Assembly: GCA_032128395.1 (NCBI GenBank)
Contig: JAQBGV010000224.1
Location: forward strand, 1 to 21,921
DNA length: 21,921 nucleotides
Source of the DNA: JAQBGV01 sp032128395
GTDB taxonomy: Bacteria > Planctomycetota > UBA8108 > UBA1146
Direction of reading: 5' to 3'
The position numbers and the translations under genes are program-made. Below, in pieces: positions 1 to 7,116 of the stretch. How positions within the stretch are numbered: position 1 is the stretch's first letter; the number at the start of each line of letters is the position of its first letter. The notes under the pieces are model-generated. The model made no database searches and was not told the origin of the DNA. It was given only the letters and a program-made list of their open reading frames with translations.

Positions 1-119
1 GGCTCCGTGGAGGTACCGGTTGGAAGGCGCGAAGTGCCGGCCGACCGCAGGCGTGGCCTCAGCCACGTCGAGGATCGGGCGGCGCCTCGCAACGCAGCAA
101 GCGGTGCCTCATCGGAGCC
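1..119. repeat. MITE-like palindromic element, copy 1
   Basis: This non-coding element is repeated 278 bases downstream; positions 1-125 match 279-403 with only two mismatches (element positions 8 and 20). Its ends are imperfect inverted repeats of 18 bases: the left end reads GGCTCCGtGGAGGTACCG, and the complement of the right end (102-119) reads GGCTCCGATGAGGCACCG. The centre (52-67) is a perfect 6-bp hairpin, CGTGGC-CTCA-GCCACG, almost exactly at the midpoint. Terminal inverted repeats with a central hairpin and no coding capacity resemble a miniature inverted-repeat element or a large structured intergenic repeat. The window starts at its first base, so the true left boundary is unseen. 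No target-site duplication was identified. Confidence 0.6.
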
Positions 120-129
120 CGGGCCCGCG

Positions 130-222
130 GCCTGTCCCGGACGTTTGCCCGCGGATCCACCGCTCTTCAACCAGGCATTCGTTCGGGACCAGTCGGAGTA
201 CCGGCGAGCGTCCGGGACAGGC
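130..222. repeat. Long inverted repeat, 14-bp perfect arms
   Basis: The left arm GCCTGTCCCGGACG (130-143) is perfectly complementary to CGTCCGGGACAGGC (209-222), enclosing 65 bases. It lies between the two 119-bp elements and has no coding signal. It may be a second small palindromic element or a structured RNA downstream of the dioxygenase gene. Its function is unknown. Confidence 0.5.
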
Positions 223-278
223 ATCACCTGCGGCGAGCCAGTCCCATCATCTGAATCTCCAAGGTGAACCACGCAAAG

Positions 279-397
279 GGCTCCGAGGAGGTACCGGATG
301 GAAGGCGCGAAGTGCCGGCCGACCGCAGGCGTGGCCTCAGCCACGTCGAGGATCGGGCGGCGCCTCGCAACGCAGCAAGCGGTGCCTCATCGGAGCC
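279..397. repeat. MITE-like palindromic element, copy 2
   Basis: This is the second, complete copy of the element at 1-119. Its terminal inverted repeats are at 279-296 (GGCTCCGAGGAGGTACCG) and 380-397, matching at 16 of 18 positions. The central hairpin is at 330-345. Near-identity to copy 1 suggests recent duplication or homogenisation. Together with copy 1, the inverted repeat at 130-222 and the fragment at 411-440, it fills the 438 bases downstream of the dioxygenase gene, where I see no gene. Confidence 0.6.
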
Positions 398-410
398 CGG
401 GCCTGCAATT

Positions 411-440
411 GTGCCTCATCGGAACCCGGGCCCGCGGCCT
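411..440. repeat. Right-end fragment of the same repeat
   Basis: Thirty bases match positions 104-133 (the right end of copy 1 plus its flank) with one mismatch. The fragment ends inside the dioxygenase stop codon (439-441, complement), so the repeat cluster abuts, and may have replaced, the original 3' end of that gene. Confidence 0.55.
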
Positions 441-984
441 ACTTTGAAGGCGCGACTGCTTCGGTCGGCGGACTGATCACGCTCCCCGTCGATTTGCACG
501 TGCGCAGCTCCTCGTTCGACCAGAACTCTTCCATGATCTGCTTGAGGTCGGTCTCGATGTTCTCGAGCGTGAACTCCGCCTCGTGGACCAACTCGTGGGT
601 GTCATCCGAGTACCACCGGAGCTTGTCCTTCACCCCGGCGAGACGGGGTTGCTCGACGACCAGCCCGATCGTGTCGCGGGGACGCTGGGGAGAGTGCGGG
701 ACGTTCGCGGGAAGGAGGTAGATATCTCCCTCGCGGATCACGATGTCCTCGGGCTTACCGGTATCGGGGTGGATGATTCGGAGGACCATGTCCCCCTCGA
801 TCTGATAGAAGAACTCCTCGGTCTCGTTGACGTGGTAGTCCTTCCGAGCGTTGGGACCGCCCACGATCATGATGATCGTGCCCCGCTCATCCTTCCACAC
901 CATCTTGTTGCCGACCGGTGGCTTGAGTTGATCGCGGTGCTCCTCGACCCAGCGAAGGAGTGAAATCGGCTGCCAGAGAGACAT
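439..984 (-). CDS. nbaC: 3-hydroxyanthranilate 3,4-dioxygenase
   Basis: This 181-residue cytosolic cupin opens the ring of 3-hydroxyanthranilate to 2-amino-3-carboxymuconate semialdehyde, a step of the kynurenine pathway (tryptophan degradation or quinolinate/NAD synthesis). The family signature GGPNARKDYHVNETEEFFYQ starts at residue 42. Iron ligands are predicted as H51, E57 and H97; substrate contacts as R47, R101 and E111. Many bacterial homologues carry a second, rubredoxin-like iron site made of two C-terminal Cys pairs. Here only one Cys (about residue 163) is present, so that site is absent, as in animal enzymes. The start is set by AGGAGG four bases before the ATG. The gene is single, divergent from the glycosyltransferase gene, and its stop codon touches a repeat fragment. 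No other kynurenine-pathway gene is in the window. Confidence 0.93.
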   Translation of the reverse strand: MSLWQPISLLRWVEEHRDQLKPPVGNKMVWKDERGTIIMIVGGPNARKDYHVNETEEFFYQIEGDMVLRIIHPDTGKPEDIVIREGDIYLLPANVPHSPQRPRDTIGLVVEQPRLAGVKDKLRWYSDDTHELVHEAEFTLENIETDLKQIMEEFWSNEELRTCKSTGSVISPPTEAVAPSK

Positions 985-1078
985 GAGACCTCCTGTTCTT
1001 CATCGAGAGTAGGCAGGATAGCACCCGAGATACCACCCGGACAGACCCAGAAGACGGCCGCGCGATCACTGTGAGGAG

Positions 1079-2557
1079 ATGCTCTTGCCCGAGTCCGCAC
1101 CCCGCGCGATCTCCAGGGTCCGCTGGCCCCGGGCTGCGCTCTTCGGCCTCGGTGCACTGCTCGCGGTGCGCATCTCGACCCTCGGACTCTTCCCGCTGAT
1201 CGATACCACGGAGAGCCGGTACGCGTTGGTCGCCGCCGACATGGCGGAGACCGGGGACTGGATCACCCCCCAGATCCGCATCCAGGGCCTCCTCGTCCCC
1301 TTCGAGGGAAAACCGCCCCTCCACTTCTGGCTGAGTGCGGCGGCGCACCAGATCCTCGGGCGAGGAGAGATCGCGGCGCGCATCCCGAGTCTGCTCGCCG
1401 GGATCGTCACGGTGCTGCTCGTTCTCCGCCTCGGCGCTCGAGTGGTCGGAGTGGAGGCGGCGCGGGCCGGCGCTCTCCTGCTCGCGATGGGACCCGTCTT
1501 CTTCGGGATGGCGGGCACGGTCGCACTCGATCTGACGCTGACCGCGAGCACGACCGCCGGCGTGCTCCTCGGGCTTGGCCACGATCCGCGCGCGACTCGG
1601 AGGGAACGCCGCCGCTGCGGGGCTCTGATGGGGATCGCCCTGGGGATCGGATTCCTCACGAAGGGGCCGATCGCGCTCGCCGTCGTCGGCTCCGCCGGGA
1701 TCGCGGTCTGCATCGTACGACGCTCACTCGATCCTCTTCGCGGACACGCTTGGATCACGGGGGGGGCTGCACTGCTCTGCGTCGCCGCGCCATGGTTCAT
1801 CCTCTCCGAGTTCTGGCACCCGGGATTCCTCGAGTACTTCTTCGTGCAGGAGAACTGGCTCCGATTCACTCAGTCCGAGATCGGCGACCGATTCGGGAGG
1901 ACGCACGTCTACTCTCCGGGGATCTCGATCGTCTGCTGGCTCGCGGCCGCGCTGCCGGCGCTCGTCGCGATCGCCTTCGCGAGCCGAGCCTCGCGAAAGA
2001 GCGGCGAGAGGGACCGTTGGCGTCGCGCCCCGTTCGTCGAGATCCTCGCGGCGAGCTTCGCACTCGCCATCGTGCTCGCACCGTCGAGCCAGGTCATCGT
2101 CACCTACCTCGTCCCCGCCGCACCGACCGCGGCGCTCGCCGCGGGTCTCGCCTGGACGAACGCTCGGCTCGGACTCTCGCGACTGGGCGCAGTCGCGGTC
2201 GTGCTCGCGTTGCTGCTCGGCATCGCCCATCTGGTCCTGGAGCCGGACATGACCGAGCTCCGTTCCACCCGCGATGTGATCACCCTCGCCCGAAGGATCG
2301 CAGGGGAACGAGGCTCCCATGAGATCGTGTTCCCCCGCAAGACTCCCTGGTCGGCCTACTACTACGGAGGGACGGCGGTGGTTCCCCGACCGGATGATCG
2401 ATTCCTCTTGCGGATTCCCGAGACTCTCGCGCTCTATCCCGAGGCGGTGTTCATTCTCAAGGAGCGGACCGTTCGTCAGTTATCGGAGGAACTCGCCGCG
2501 AGACTCGAGATCGTCGATCGCACCGAGGCATGGTGCATCGCTGTCCGACGGAACTGA
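1079..2557 (+). CDS. ArnT/GT39-like membrane glycosyltransferase
   Basis: This 492-residue polytopic inner-membrane protein resembles the ArnT/PMT (GT39/GT83) superfamily, which moves sugars from polyprenyl-phosphate carriers onto lipid or protein acceptors on the periplasmic side. The first membrane segment (about 18-40) is followed by DTTESRYA (42-49), the acidic motif of the first periplasmic loop, and by KPPLHFWLSA (78-87), another family hallmark. About ten further hydrophobic segments extend to about residue 385, then a soluble C-terminal domain of about 100 residues. The actual sugar and acceptor cannot be read from the sequence. The start is uncertain: GAGGAG directly abuts the ATG, whereas an in-frame TTG at 1085 would have a normal six-base spacing. 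The gene is divergent from the dioxygenase and 86 bases ahead of the GroES-like gene, which has its own promoter-like motif. Confidence 0.85.
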   Translation: MLLPESAPRAISRVRWPRAALFGLGALLAVRISTLGLFPLIDTTESRYALVAADMAETGDWITPQIRIQGLLVPFEGKPPLHFWLSAAAHQILGRGEIAARIPSLLAGIVTVLLVLRLGARVVGVEAARAGALLLAMGPVFFGMAGTVALDLTLTASTTAGVLLGLGHDPRATRRERRRCGALMGIALGIGFLTKGPIALAVVGSAGIAVCIVRRSLDPLRGHAWITGGAALLCVAAPWFILSEFWHPGFLEYFFVQENWLRFTQSEIGDRFGRTHVYSPGISIVCWLAAALPALVAIAFASRASRKSGERDRWRRAPFVEILAASFALAIVLAPSSQVIVTYLVPAAPTAALAAGLAWTNARLGLSRLGAVAVVLALLLGIAHLVLEPDMTELRSTRDVITLARRIAGERGSHEIVFPRKTPWSAYYYGGTAVVPRPDDRFLLRIPETLALYPEAVFILKERTVRQLSEELAARLEIVDRTEAWCIAVRRN

Positions 2558-2591
2558 CCGCGGAACCCTCGCGCCCGGGGGGGCGACCGGG

Positions 2592-2601
2592 GTAGAATCG
2601 G
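2592..2601 (+). promoter_or_regulatory. Possible -10 box before the GroES-like gene
   Basis: GTAGAATCGG contains TAGAAT and lies 52 bases before the start codon at 2644. A nearly identical GTACAATCGG lies 47 bases before the start at 7117. No convincing -35 box is visible at either place, so this is a weak call based on the shared motif and position. Confidence 0.3.
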
Positions 2602-2643
2602 GATGAAGTCCGGACCACGCCTGGGGCCGGCCGGAGGAGTGAA

Positions 2644-3009
2644 ATGAGTGAACCCCGCCGCCGTTCCCGAGGTCGACAACGGCCCGAGGGGGCCTGCGGA
2701 GACCCTCGATTCATGGTCTATGGCCTCAACATCGTCGTCCGCATGCAGAAGCCAGAGGAGATCACCACCCCCGTCCAGTGTCCGCGCGGACAACCGATCC
2801 AGTACGGGGAGGTCGTCGCGACCGGCGACGGTTTCGATCCTCAGGCGAGTCGTTTCCGCCGGATGCCCCCGATCGACTCGGTCGTCGCGTTCGAGGAGAC
2901 CACCGAGGGGATCGAGGGCCACTACCTCTTCATGGACGACGACGAGTTCCGGGTCCTCCACCTCGATGTGATCACGATCGCGTTTCCTCCGGAGGAACTA
3001 AAAGAGTAG
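2644..3009 (+). CDS. Small GroES/Cpn10-like protein (divergent)
   Basis: This 121-residue protein probably has a Cpn10-like beta-barrel fold. The order of elements matches GroES: a first strand LNIVVRMQKPEE (about 28-39), a turn then YGEVVATGDGFD (about 54-65, compare RGEVLAVGNG in GroES), a mid-chain PPIDSVVAFEE resembling the VKVGDIVIF segment, and a final HLDVITIAF resembling SDILAIV. The hydrophobic tripeptide of the GroES mobile loop, which contacts GroEL, is not recognisable; the region reads TTPVQCPRGQP. About 25 basic, low-complexity residues precede the barrel. A strong GGAGGAG ends four bases before the ATG; a second in-frame ATG at 2713 would remove the tail. No groEL is nearby. 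It may be a co-chaperonin paralogue or an unrelated small beta protein. Confidence 0.45.
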   Translation: MSEPRRRSRGRQRPEGACGDPRFMVYGLNIVVRMQKPEEITTPVQCPRGQPIQYGEVVATGDGFDPQASRFRRMPPIDSVVAFEETTEGIEGHYLFMDDDEFRVLHLDVITIAFPPEELKE

Positions 3010-3211
3010 AGGGTTCCTCCGATACGATCGACCTGAGCCGCCCTTCCACAGGACGCGACCCGCGCGACGACGTCTCGAACGAGGTTTCCCGAAAACTCCC
3101 AGGGAGGGCGTATCGCCTGATGTGCTCCTCGCCGCCGAGGATGTCATCCTTGGGTGGACGACCTCCCCCCTGCTTTTCCCGGGGTCTCGGTCGCCCGGGG
3201 GAGCCAGCAGG

Positions 3212-4387
3212 ATGACCGCAACCAAGGACCGACAGTCCGATCGACTCGCCATCGTTCTCGGTGGAGGTGGGGCGCGCGCCGCCTACCAGGTGGGGTGCCT
3301 TCGTTTCATCGCGAAGCAGCTCCCCGATCTCGAGATCCCGATCGTGACCGGGACCTCGGCGGGGGCGATCAACGCGATTCACCTGGCGAGCCACCCCGGT
3401 CCCTTCATCGATGCGGTCGAGAGCCTCACCGACCTGTGGCGCCGGCTGACGGTCAACCAGGTGTTCCACAGCGAGGGCCTGATCTTGATGCGCACGATCC
3501 TGCGCTGGGGGATCCGACTCGTCTCTGGTGGAGGGCGGCTGACGAAGCCGCCGCGAGGTTTGGTCGACACCGCTCCGCTGCGGATCTTTCTCCGCGATGC
3601 ACTCGGAATCGAGGGGAACGACATCACCGGTACCGCGAAGAACCTGGAGAGCGGACGGCTGTACGCGCTCGCGGTGACGACCACCAACTACGGCACCGGG
3701 CAGTCGATCACCTGGGTGCAGGGGAACGGGGACCACCTCTGGGAGCGCCCGCATCGCCGGGGGATCCGGGGCGAGATCTCTCTCGACCACGTGCTGGCGA
3801 GTTCGGCCCTCCCCTTCTTCTTCCCCGCGATTCAGATCGGGAACGAGTGGCACGGCGACGGTGGGGTCCGACAGACCGCTCCACTCTCTCCGGCGCTCCA
3901 CCTCGGCGCGAGCCGGGTGTTCGCAGTCTCGACCCGACACCTGCCGCGGCGGGAGGAGGCCGGACAGTCGATGATCCAGGGGTATCCGCCCCCCGCGCAG
4001 GTCGCGGGGGTCATGCTGAACGCGATCTTCCTCGATGCTCTCGAGGCGGATGCGGTCAACCTCCAGCGCCTGAACCAACTTCTCGAGCGCATCCCGGAGG
4101 AGGAACGCGGCGGCCTCCGACCGGTGCGTATCCTGACCACCCGACCGAGCGAGAACCTCGGCCGTCTCGCCGCCGACTACGAGGCGCAACTCCCCCTGCC
4201 CTTCCGCTTCCTCGAGCGCGGACTCGGGACGAAGGAGACGCGCAGCCCAGACTCGTTGAGTATGCTGATGTTCCAGCCGGACTATCTCGATCGACTGGTC
4301 GAACTCGGCGAGCGCGACGCGGAGCGTCGCGGTGACGAGATCCTCGCATTCGTCGGAGACCCTGCGAGCACGCCCGGCCGCCGATGA
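3212..4387 (+). CDS. Patatin-like phospholipase
   Basis: This 391-residue predicted lipid acyl hydrolase has the Ser-Asp dyad of the patatin family. The oxyanion-hole glycine motif GGGGARAAYQVG spans residues 17-28. The nucleophile elbow GTSAG is at 47-51 with Ser49. The catalytic Asp is in DGGVR (Asp216). About 100 further residues after the core have no domain I recognise. No signal peptide or membrane segment is seen, so it is probably cytosolic or peripheral to the membrane. The reading frame is open from 3122, but the lipase homology starts just after MTATKDRQ, so the ATG at 3212 is preferred; the ribosome site there is weak. It is 202 bases downstream of the GroES-like gene and converges with the secreted orphan, whose stop is 27 bases away. 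Confidence 0.88.
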   Translation: MTATKDRQSDRLAIVLGGGGARAAYQVGCLRFIAKQLPDLEIPIVTGTSAGAINAIHLASHPGPFIDAVESLTDLWRRLTVNQVFHSEGLILMRTILRWGIRLVSGGGRLTKPPRGLVDTAPLRIFLRDALGIEGNDITGTAKNLESGRLYALAVTTTNYGTGQSITWVQGNGDHLWERPHRRGIRGEISLDHVLASSALPFFFPAIQIGNEWHGDGGVRQTAPLSPALHLGASRVFAVSTRHLPRREEAGQSMIQGYPPPAQVAGVMLNAIFLDALEADAVNLQRLNQLLERIPEEERGGLRPVRILTTRPSENLGRLAADYEAQLPLPFRFLERGLGTKETRSPDSLSMLMFQPDYLDRLVELGERDAERRGDEILAFVGDPASTPGRR

Positions 4388-4414
4388 GGACCTCCCTGGT
4401 CGGAATGCTTCTCG

Positions 4415-4801
4415 CTAGGGGAGTATGTCCTCCTCGTAACGGGTCGTCCCGATGCCCACGACCCGCGAGAGCTTCTTCGCGGCGAGGGGTACGATCGCAT
4501 TGCGAATCACACCCTGGCCATCCTGGTACCAGAACACTGCGTCCGCGTCGTGGCCGGTGATGCCGACCAAGTTGCCGTAGTGGTTCGGTAGGATGTAGTG
4601 GTCGCGTATCTCGCCGACCTTCTCCTCCTTGCGGTATTTGCCGACCGCATCGACGCCGATCGGGATTCGGTAGCTCTCCTGAACGATGTGGGAGTGCCAG
4701 ACACCGGTGATCGCTTGAGCGAACGCCTGCCCGCCCCCGCCCCAACAGAACCATCCGCCAGCCAGGCCGAGTGCGATCCATGAGAAGGTCTTCCTGCGCA
4801 T
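4415..4801 (-). CDS. Secreted protein of unknown function
   Basis: This 128-residue protein starts with a basic n-region (MRRK), a hydrophobic stretch with an unusual GGWFCWGGGG run, and an AFAQA cleavage site near residue 30: a clear Sec signal peptide, possibly a lipoprotein given Cys19, although no proper lipobox is seen. The mature part of about 100 residues is rich in His, Tyr and Trp (VWHSH, RDHYILPNHYGNLVGITGHDADAVFWYQDGQG). It has no domain I recognise. GGAGGG lies about eight bases before the ATG, which decides this start over longer upstream readings. It is divergent from the exported nuclease-fold gene across 195 bases. Confidence 0.7.
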   Translation of the reverse strand: MRRKTFSWIALGLAGGWFCWGGGGQAFAQAITGVWHSHIVQESYRIPIGVDAVGKYRKEEKVGEIRDHYILPNHYGNLVGITGHDADAVFWYQDGQGVIRNAIVPLAAKKLSRVVGIGTTRYEEDILP

Positions 4802-4996
4802 CTTCGATCTCCCTCCGGGTCCAGGCCGGCCCTCATGGCCGTACCAGCACGGATTTGCCGTGCGGTGCCTATCAGAGCACAGGATCGGCTTCACGCAAGC
4901 GGGTCCGATCGGGTGGAAGCCGTCCTGCCGGCATGGGAGAATGCCCGGCCCCCCGTCGCGTTTGGGGCCACCCAACCCAGACCGGGAGGGTTCTCG

Positions 4997-6091
4997 ATGC
5001 GCATCGTTGCCTCGGTCATCGTGCTCGCCTCACTCATCGGAGGGGCGATGACGTTCGGTCTTGTCGCCCGCCGCGACAAGACCGGGACCCCGATCGCCTC
5101 GGCGGCCGCTGATCCGATCGAGGTGACCTTCGCGTTCTGGAACCTCGAGAACCTCTTCGACACCGTCGATGACCCCACCAACCCCGGCGACAACGAGTAC
5201 CTCCCCGCAGAGGGGTGGGATCCGCCGCGATACGCGCGCAAGCTCGACCACCTCGCCTCGGTCATCGCCGCGATCGATCCCCACCTCCTCGCGGTGTGCG
5301 AGATCGAGAATCGGCGCGTCCTCGAGGACCTGGTACGCGACCCCCGCCTGGCGGGGAAGGGGTACCAGATCGAGCACCTCGAATCTCCCGACCGCCGGGG
5401 CATCGACCTCGCTCTGCTCCACCGTCCGCCGTTCACCCTCGCCGCCGGCGACCGCTCTCTTCTCCTCCACGAGATCGATCTCGGGGAGGGGCGCACCACT
5501 CGCGGCGTGCTCGAGGTAGATCTCGTGGTCGAGGGCACCCCGCTGGTCGTGCTGGTGAACCACTGGCCCAGCCGCTTCGGAGGTGCGGAGAAGTCCAAAC
5601 CCAGTCGAGCGGCGGCGGCGGACACCGCCCACAGAGTCGTGCTCGCCCGGATCGATGCTGCCCGTCTCGAGGGGCGTGAAGGGGACATTCTGCTCATCGG
5701 CGACTTCAACGACGATCCGTTCGACCCGTCCCTGGTCGACCACCTCGAAGCGGTGCGCGGGAAGTACGCACTCGAGGGAGATCGGGGGCGATACCGGCTC
5801 TTCAATCCGAGCTGGAAGTTCCTCGCAACCCCGGATCTCGGAACGCTCTTCTATCAATCGGGCTGGAATGTCTTCGACCAGGCGATCGTCTCTCGCGGGC
5901 TCCTCGCGCCGCAGGGGTTCCTTTACGTCGAAGGCTCGCTAGAGATCCACCAGCCGGATTCGGTCCGGAACCAGAGCCACCCCGGACGCCCTCCCCGGTG
6001 GTTCCGGAAGTACGGGGACGATTGGGATGAGGGTTTCAGCGACCATTTCGCGATCCATGGACGCCTGCGGGTAGCTCCGAGGGAAGAATAA
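4997..6091 (+). CDS. Exported endonuclease/exonuclease/phosphatase-family protein
   Basis: This 364-residue protein has the DNase I-like fold with its metal and catalytic residues in order: FWNLENLFD (Asn49), CEIEN (Glu102/Glu104), VNHWPSR (His189), GDFND (Asp236, Asn238) and a terminal SDHFAIHG (Asp349, His350). An N-terminal hydrophobic segment (about 3-22) acts as signal peptide or membrane anchor, so it probably works outside the cytoplasm. The fold covers nucleases, phosphodiesterases and sphingomyelinase- or inositol-phosphatase-type enzymes, and the substrate cannot be decided here. GGGAGGG six bases before the ATG supports this start. A strong hairpin follows the stop codon. Confidence 0.85.
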   Translation: MRIVASVIVLASLIGGAMTFGLVARRDKTGTPIASAAADPIEVTFAFWNLENLFDTVDDPTNPGDNEYLPAEGWDPPRYARKLDHLASVIAAIDPHLLAVCEIENRRVLEDLVRDPRLAGKGYQIEHLESPDRRGIDLALLHRPPFTLAAGDRSLLLHEIDLGEGRTTRGVLEVDLVVEGTPLVVLVNHWPSRFGGAEKSKPSRAAAADTAHRVVLARIDAARLEGREGDILLIGDFNDDPFDPSLVDHLEAVRGKYALEGDRGRYRLFNPSWKFLATPDLGTLFYQSGWNVFDQAIVSRGLLAPQGFLYVEGSLEIHQPDSVRNQSHPGRPPRWFRKYGDDWDEGFSDHFAIHGRLRVAPREE

Positions 6092-6097
6092 TCTTCA

Positions 6098-6120
6098 CCT
6101 CCCGGAAACGATCCGGGAGG
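6098..6120 (+). terminator. Terminator-like hairpin after the nuclease-fold gene
   Basis: CCTCCCGG (6098-6105) pairs perfectly with CCGGGAGG (6113-6120) around a seven-base loop, seven bases after the stop codon. There is no T-run, so it may end transcription weakly or only stabilise the 3' end. Confidence 0.45.
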
Positions 6121-6210
6121 GGAGGCCGTTCGGTCGGGGTGTGGAACCCCGCGTACAGGACAGAAGAACCGTGGAGTCCCCCCTCGGGGGGACCCCCGAA
6201 GGGAGAGCCG

Positions 6211-6915
6211 ATGAGGAATTTGCTCGTCATCGCCGCCGTCGCGGCGATCGTCGTCCCCACCGTCGCATGGGGAGCAGACCGGATCGATGTGTACCCGCTC
6301 GACACTTGCGCCGTGGCCGCGAAGTCCAAGCTCGGTGGCATGGGTGACCCGGTCATCGTGAAGCACGAGGGGCGCGAAGTGCGCTTCTGCTGTGAGAAGT
6401 GCGAGAAGAAACTCGCCGACAACCCCGAGCAGATCCTCGCCGCCCTGGACGAGCGCATCATCGCTCAGCAAAAGCCGAGTTATCCTCTGACCACCTGCCC
6501 CGTCTCCGGCGAGGAACTCGACGACACCGCGGTCGACTTCGTGGTGAACAACCAGCTCGTGCGGACCTGTTGCAAGATGTGCATGCGCAAGGTCATCGCG
6601 AAGCCCGAGGCGGTTCTCGCCAAAGTCGATGCCGCGCTGATCGCCGCGCAGCTCGACAAGTACCCGCTCACCACCTGCCCCGTCTCCGGCGAAGAGCTCG
6701 GCAGCATGGGGGAGCCGGTCGACGTACTGGTCGGCCACCGCTTGGTCCGCCTCTGCTGCAAGAGCTGCAAGAAGGGGATCACCAAGGATCCGGTCGCGGC
6801 GCTCGCAGCGGTCGAGGCCGGTTGGGCCGGGAAGACCGGGAAGAAGACGAAAGAGACGAAGGAGACGAAGGAAAAGGGTGAGAAGGGAGCGGATGGGGCG
6901 AAGAAGGGCGAGTAG
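6211..6915 (+). CDS. Secreted triple CCxxC-repeat protein, putative metal binder
   Basis: This 234-residue protein has a signal peptide (about 1-22, cleavage near VAWGA) and three tandem modules of about 58 residues (28-85, 91-146, 151-205). Each follows the pattern YPL-x-TC-x(n)-V-x(5-8)-CCxxC and ends in a short helix. Cysteines are 33/60/61/64, 96/120/121/124 and 156/182/183/186, four per module, so each could bind one metal ion, as in TRASH/YHS-type zinc or copper domains. This is inference. Modules 2 and 3 share TTCPVSGEEL, and at DNA level 6481-6520 and 6661-6700 are nearly identical exactly 180 bases apart, which indicates intragenic duplication. The last 30 residues form a Lys/Glu-rich tail (KKTKETKETKEK). 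GGGAGAG lies five bases before the ATG. A terminator follows. Confidence 0.8.
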   Translation: MRNLLVIAAVAAIVVPTVAWGADRIDVYPLDTCAVAAKSKLGGMGDPVIVKHEGREVRFCCEKCEKKLADNPEQILAALDERIIAQQKPSYPLTTCPVSGEELDDTAVDFVVNNQLVRTCCKMCMRKVIAKPEAVLAKVDAALIAAQLDKYPLTTCPVSGEELGSMGEPVDVLVGHRLVRLCCKSCKKGITKDPVAALAAVEAGWAGKTGKKTKETKETKEKGEKGADGAKKGE

Positions 6916-6934
6916 CCCAGCCTCGTGCTCCGGG

Positions 6935-6968
6935 GGGCCTCTCACGCCGTGCGCGGCGTGGGAGGCCC
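6935..6968 (+). terminator. Strong terminator hairpin
   Basis: GGGCCTCTCACGCC pairs with GGCGTGGGAGGCCC over 14 positions with a single G-U pair and a short loop, and is followed by TTCTCT. It lies 20 bases after the stop codon of the CCxxC protein gene. Confidence 0.75.
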
Positions 6969-7069
6969 TTCTCTCATCCGATCGCGCACGATTCGCCCTG
7001 CCTTCGGACTAGCCCGGCGAGGAAGACCCGCCACTCCCATCGATCGCGCCCGATTCGCCGTGGATCCGC

Positions 7070-7080
7070 GTACAATCGGC
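7070..7080 (+). promoter_or_regulatory. Possible -10 box before the acidic protein gene
   Basis: GTACAATCGGC contains TACAAT and lies 47 bases before the ATG at 7117, matching the motif at 2592. A 22-base imperfect repeat (CGATCGCGC-C/A-CGATTCGCC) occurs about 25 bases upstream and again near 6979. No clear -35 box is present. Confidence 0.3.
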
Positions 7081-7116
7081 GGACCTGAATCAGCTCCCCT
7101 CGGAAAGGGTCGACCG

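Noticed and set aside
20..721. Plus-strand frames across 7-721
   Set aside because: They run through the repeats and antisense to the dioxygenase; the reading is low-complexity Arg/Pro/Ser typical of GC-rich shadow frames.
3122..3211. Upstream extension of the patatin gene
   Set aside because: The 30 extra residues lack family similarity and the lipase core begins just after the ATG at 3212.
4802..4975. Upstream extension of the secreted orphan
   Set aside because: It would bury a clear signal peptide inside the protein; GGAGGG before the ATG at 4801 decides the start.
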